This document shows, one piece after another, positions 6,978 through 7,930 of a stretch of DNA of 7,930 bases; within the stretch, counting starts at the first letter, position 1, and every line of letters begins with the position of its first letter. The stretch is from positions 1-7,930 of the forward strand of contig DATKDP010000156.1 of assembly GCA_035546335.1 (NCBI GenBank), read 5' to 3'. The notes under the pieces are model-generated. The model was not told the origin of the DNA. It did not search any database and worked only from the letters and a program-made list of their open reading frames with translations. The position numbers and the translations under genes are program-made. Source of the stretch: DATKDP01 sp035546335. Its GTDB lineage: Bacteria > Acidobacteriota > Thermoanaerobaculia > Gp7-AA8.

Positions 6978-7642
6978 CGGACGATCATCCCGGCCTCGTT
7001 CGGCCGCGGCTCGCGATCGAGCATTCCGTGTCTTCTGGCAACCCATCGTTCGATGGCTGTGAATCCGAGATCAGCCGTGAGCGCCAGACCCGCAGCGGGA
7101 AGAGCCCCGGCGAGAAGCAGGCGCGAGTCGACCATCGCGACGCCTCGAAAGATCAGCGTGCCGAGACCGCCGCCGCCGATCAGGGCGGCGATCGTCGCGA
7201 CGCCGATGCCGATGACCGTCGCGATTCGGATGCCGCCGAGAATCGTCGGAGCCGCGAGCGGAAGTTCCACCTGCCAGAGAAGCTGGCGGTCGGTCATTCC
7301 GATCGCCGAGCCGACCTCACGCACGAGTGGGTCCACGCTCTCGATCCCGAGAATCGTCGTCCGAACGATCGGGAGAAGCGAATAGAGAATCAGCGCCACG
7401 ATCGCGGTTTGCGCGCCGATTCCGCCGATGAGCGGAAGCGGGATGAGGAGACCGAAGAGTGCGAGCGAGGGAACCGTCTGCATCGTGTCGACGAACCGGA
7501 GGGAGATCGCGCGCAGCGTGCGCCGGCGCGTACAGAGGAGGGCGAGCGGGAACCCGATGAGCGTCGCCGAACCGACGGAAGCGAGAACGAGCAACACGTG
7601 CTGGCCCGTCAAGCGAAGGATCTCGAGTCCGAACGGGGTCAC
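6974..7642 (-). CDS. ABC transporter permease, osmoprotectant (OpuCB/OsmW-like) family
   Basis: The 222-residue, five- or six-helix protein belongs to the MetI-like binding-protein-dependent permease superfamily. Helices lie at about 15-37, 56-74, 77-99, 134-157 and 174-195. MQTVPSLALFGLLIPLPLIG (54-73) is the recognisable signature of the glycine betaine/choline permeases. The cytoplasmic EAA loop that contacts the ATPase is at about 106-131 (VREVGSAIGMTDRQ, then LLWQVELPLAAP), and ALIGGGGLGTLIFRG follows (153-167). The start is GTG 7642, backed by a strong upstream GGAGGGG and by a GTGA overlap with the ATPase stop. The 3' end overlaps the binding-protein start by 4 nt. Many OpuC/Osm systems carry two permease genes; only one is visible here, so the other may lie beyond the right edge, or this permease may form a homodimer. 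Confidence 0.9.
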   Translation of the reverse strand: MTPFGLEILRLTGQHVLLVLASVGSATLIGFPLALLCTRRRTLRAISLRFVDTMQTVPSLALFGLLIPLPLIGGIGAQTAIVALILYSLLPIVRTTILGIESVDPLVREVGSAIGMTDRQLLWQVELPLAAPTILGGIRIATVIGIGVATIAALIGGGGLGTLIFRGVAMVDSRLLLAGALPAAGLALTADLGFTAIERWVARRHGMLDREPRPNEAGMIVR

Positions 7643-7930
7643 GTCCCCTCCATGGGCAGCCGCGCTGCCTCGACGAATGCGCGGACGACCGGATGCTCCG
7701 ATGCGGTGAACCGAGCGGCCGCTGCATCCGACACGATCGAACCGCGATCGATCAGCACCACACGATCCGCGATGTGAAGCGCCTCGGCCAGGTCGTGCGT
7801 GACGAACAACATCGTTGCCCGCCGTGCCGACTGCGCCTCCAGGAACAGGTCCTGCTGCTCGCGGCGGACGATCGGGTCGAGAGCGCCGAAAGGCTCATCG
7901 CACAGGAGAATCTCCGGCTCGAAGACGGTC
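7639..7930 (-). CDS. ABC transporter ATP-binding protein (OpuCA/ProV-like), C-terminal 96 residues
   Basis: Only the C-terminal part is in the window; the 5' end lies beyond the right edge. The visible frame begins FEPEILLCDEPFGALDPIVR, covering Walker B (ILLCDEP) and the D-loop (GALD). It continues with the H-loop TMLFVTHDLAEAL and the usual tail IADRVVLIDRGSIV and HPVVRAFVEAARLP. Walker A and the LSGGQ signature must lie outside. The protein ends about 50 residues after the switch histidine, leaving no room for the CBS pair found at the C-terminus of ProV/OpuAA/OpuCA proteins. TGA (7641-7639) overlaps the permease GTG. It energises the importer made by the next two genes. ABC ATPase is certain; the substrate class comes from the neighbours. 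Confidence 0.9.
   Translation of the reverse strand, partial: TVFEPEILLCDEPFGALDPIVRREQQDLFLEAQSARRATMLFVTHDLAEALHIADRVVLIDRGSIVSDAAAARFTASEHPVVRAFVEAARLPMEGT
7645..7651 (-). promoter_or_regulatory. Shine-Dalgarno GGAGGGG setting the permease GTG start
   Basis: On the minus strand GGAGGGG sits 2 nt before GTG 7642, and its GGAGG core 4 nt before it, inside the last codons of the ATPase gene. The spacing is short but the match is strong, which supports GTG 7642 as the permease start. Confidence 0.55.

Noticed and set aside
7028..7777. Plus-strand frame of 249 codons opposite the permease and ATPase
   Set aside because: Extremely rich in Arg, Asp and Glu, the expected antisense of a hydrophobic GC-rich membrane gene, and it crosses two real genes.
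1..7930. Defence island, toxin-antitoxin, CRISPR, phage or IS content
   Set aside because: No direct-repeat array, transposase, integrase or nuclease motif was seen on either strand.

Overview
The window is GC-rich (low to mid 60s percent by eye) and densely coding, from a free-living Gram-negative-type bacterium. Lipoprotein and signal-peptide genes, a Hanks-type Ser/Thr kinase with the wording HPNVCRIFDLG, and a tetratricopeptide (TPR) ectodomain recall Acidobacteriota and related soil phyla. That placement is an impression from family style, not a search result. There is no rRNA, tRNA, CRISPR array, IS element or phage gene, and no stretch over 300 bases lacks a gene.

Layout. (1) Positions 1-1393, minus strand: a large polytopic membrane protein resembling GT-C-type glycosyltransferases. 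Its reading frame breaks at three places and its 3' end lies beyond the left edge. (2) Positions 1394-1517: a short divergent intergenic region with a small inverted repeat. (3) Positions 1518-3869, plus strand: an intact YfhO-type GT-C-like membrane protein. (4) Positions 3908-6007, plus strand: a membrane-spanning Ser/Thr protein kinase with signal peptide, TPR segment, beta-rich outer domain, one membrane helix and a C-terminal cytoplasmic kinase. This is the reverse of the usual PknB layout. (5) Positions 6008-6101: a convergent gap with a GC-rich hairpin. (6) Positions 6102-7930, minus strand: an ABC importer operon of the glycine betaine/choline (OpuC/Osm) type, in transcription order ATPase (partial), permease, substrate-binding lipoprotein, joined by 4-nt start/stop overlaps.

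How they may work together. The two divergent membrane proteins probably both handle lipid-linked sugars for surface glycans or glycoproteins. The kinase follows the YfhO gene by 38 nt on the same strand, so the two may be co-transcribed, although the kinase has its own ribosome binding site and a candidate -10 element. The ABC operon is convergent with the kinase and is probably an independent osmoprotectant uptake unit. A link between kinase sensing and osmotic stress is possible but rests on adjacency alone.

The most interesting item is the kinase, because of its reversed topology and its outer domain. The second is the three-fold frameshifted membrane protein, which is either a very young pseudogene or a locally poor assembly.
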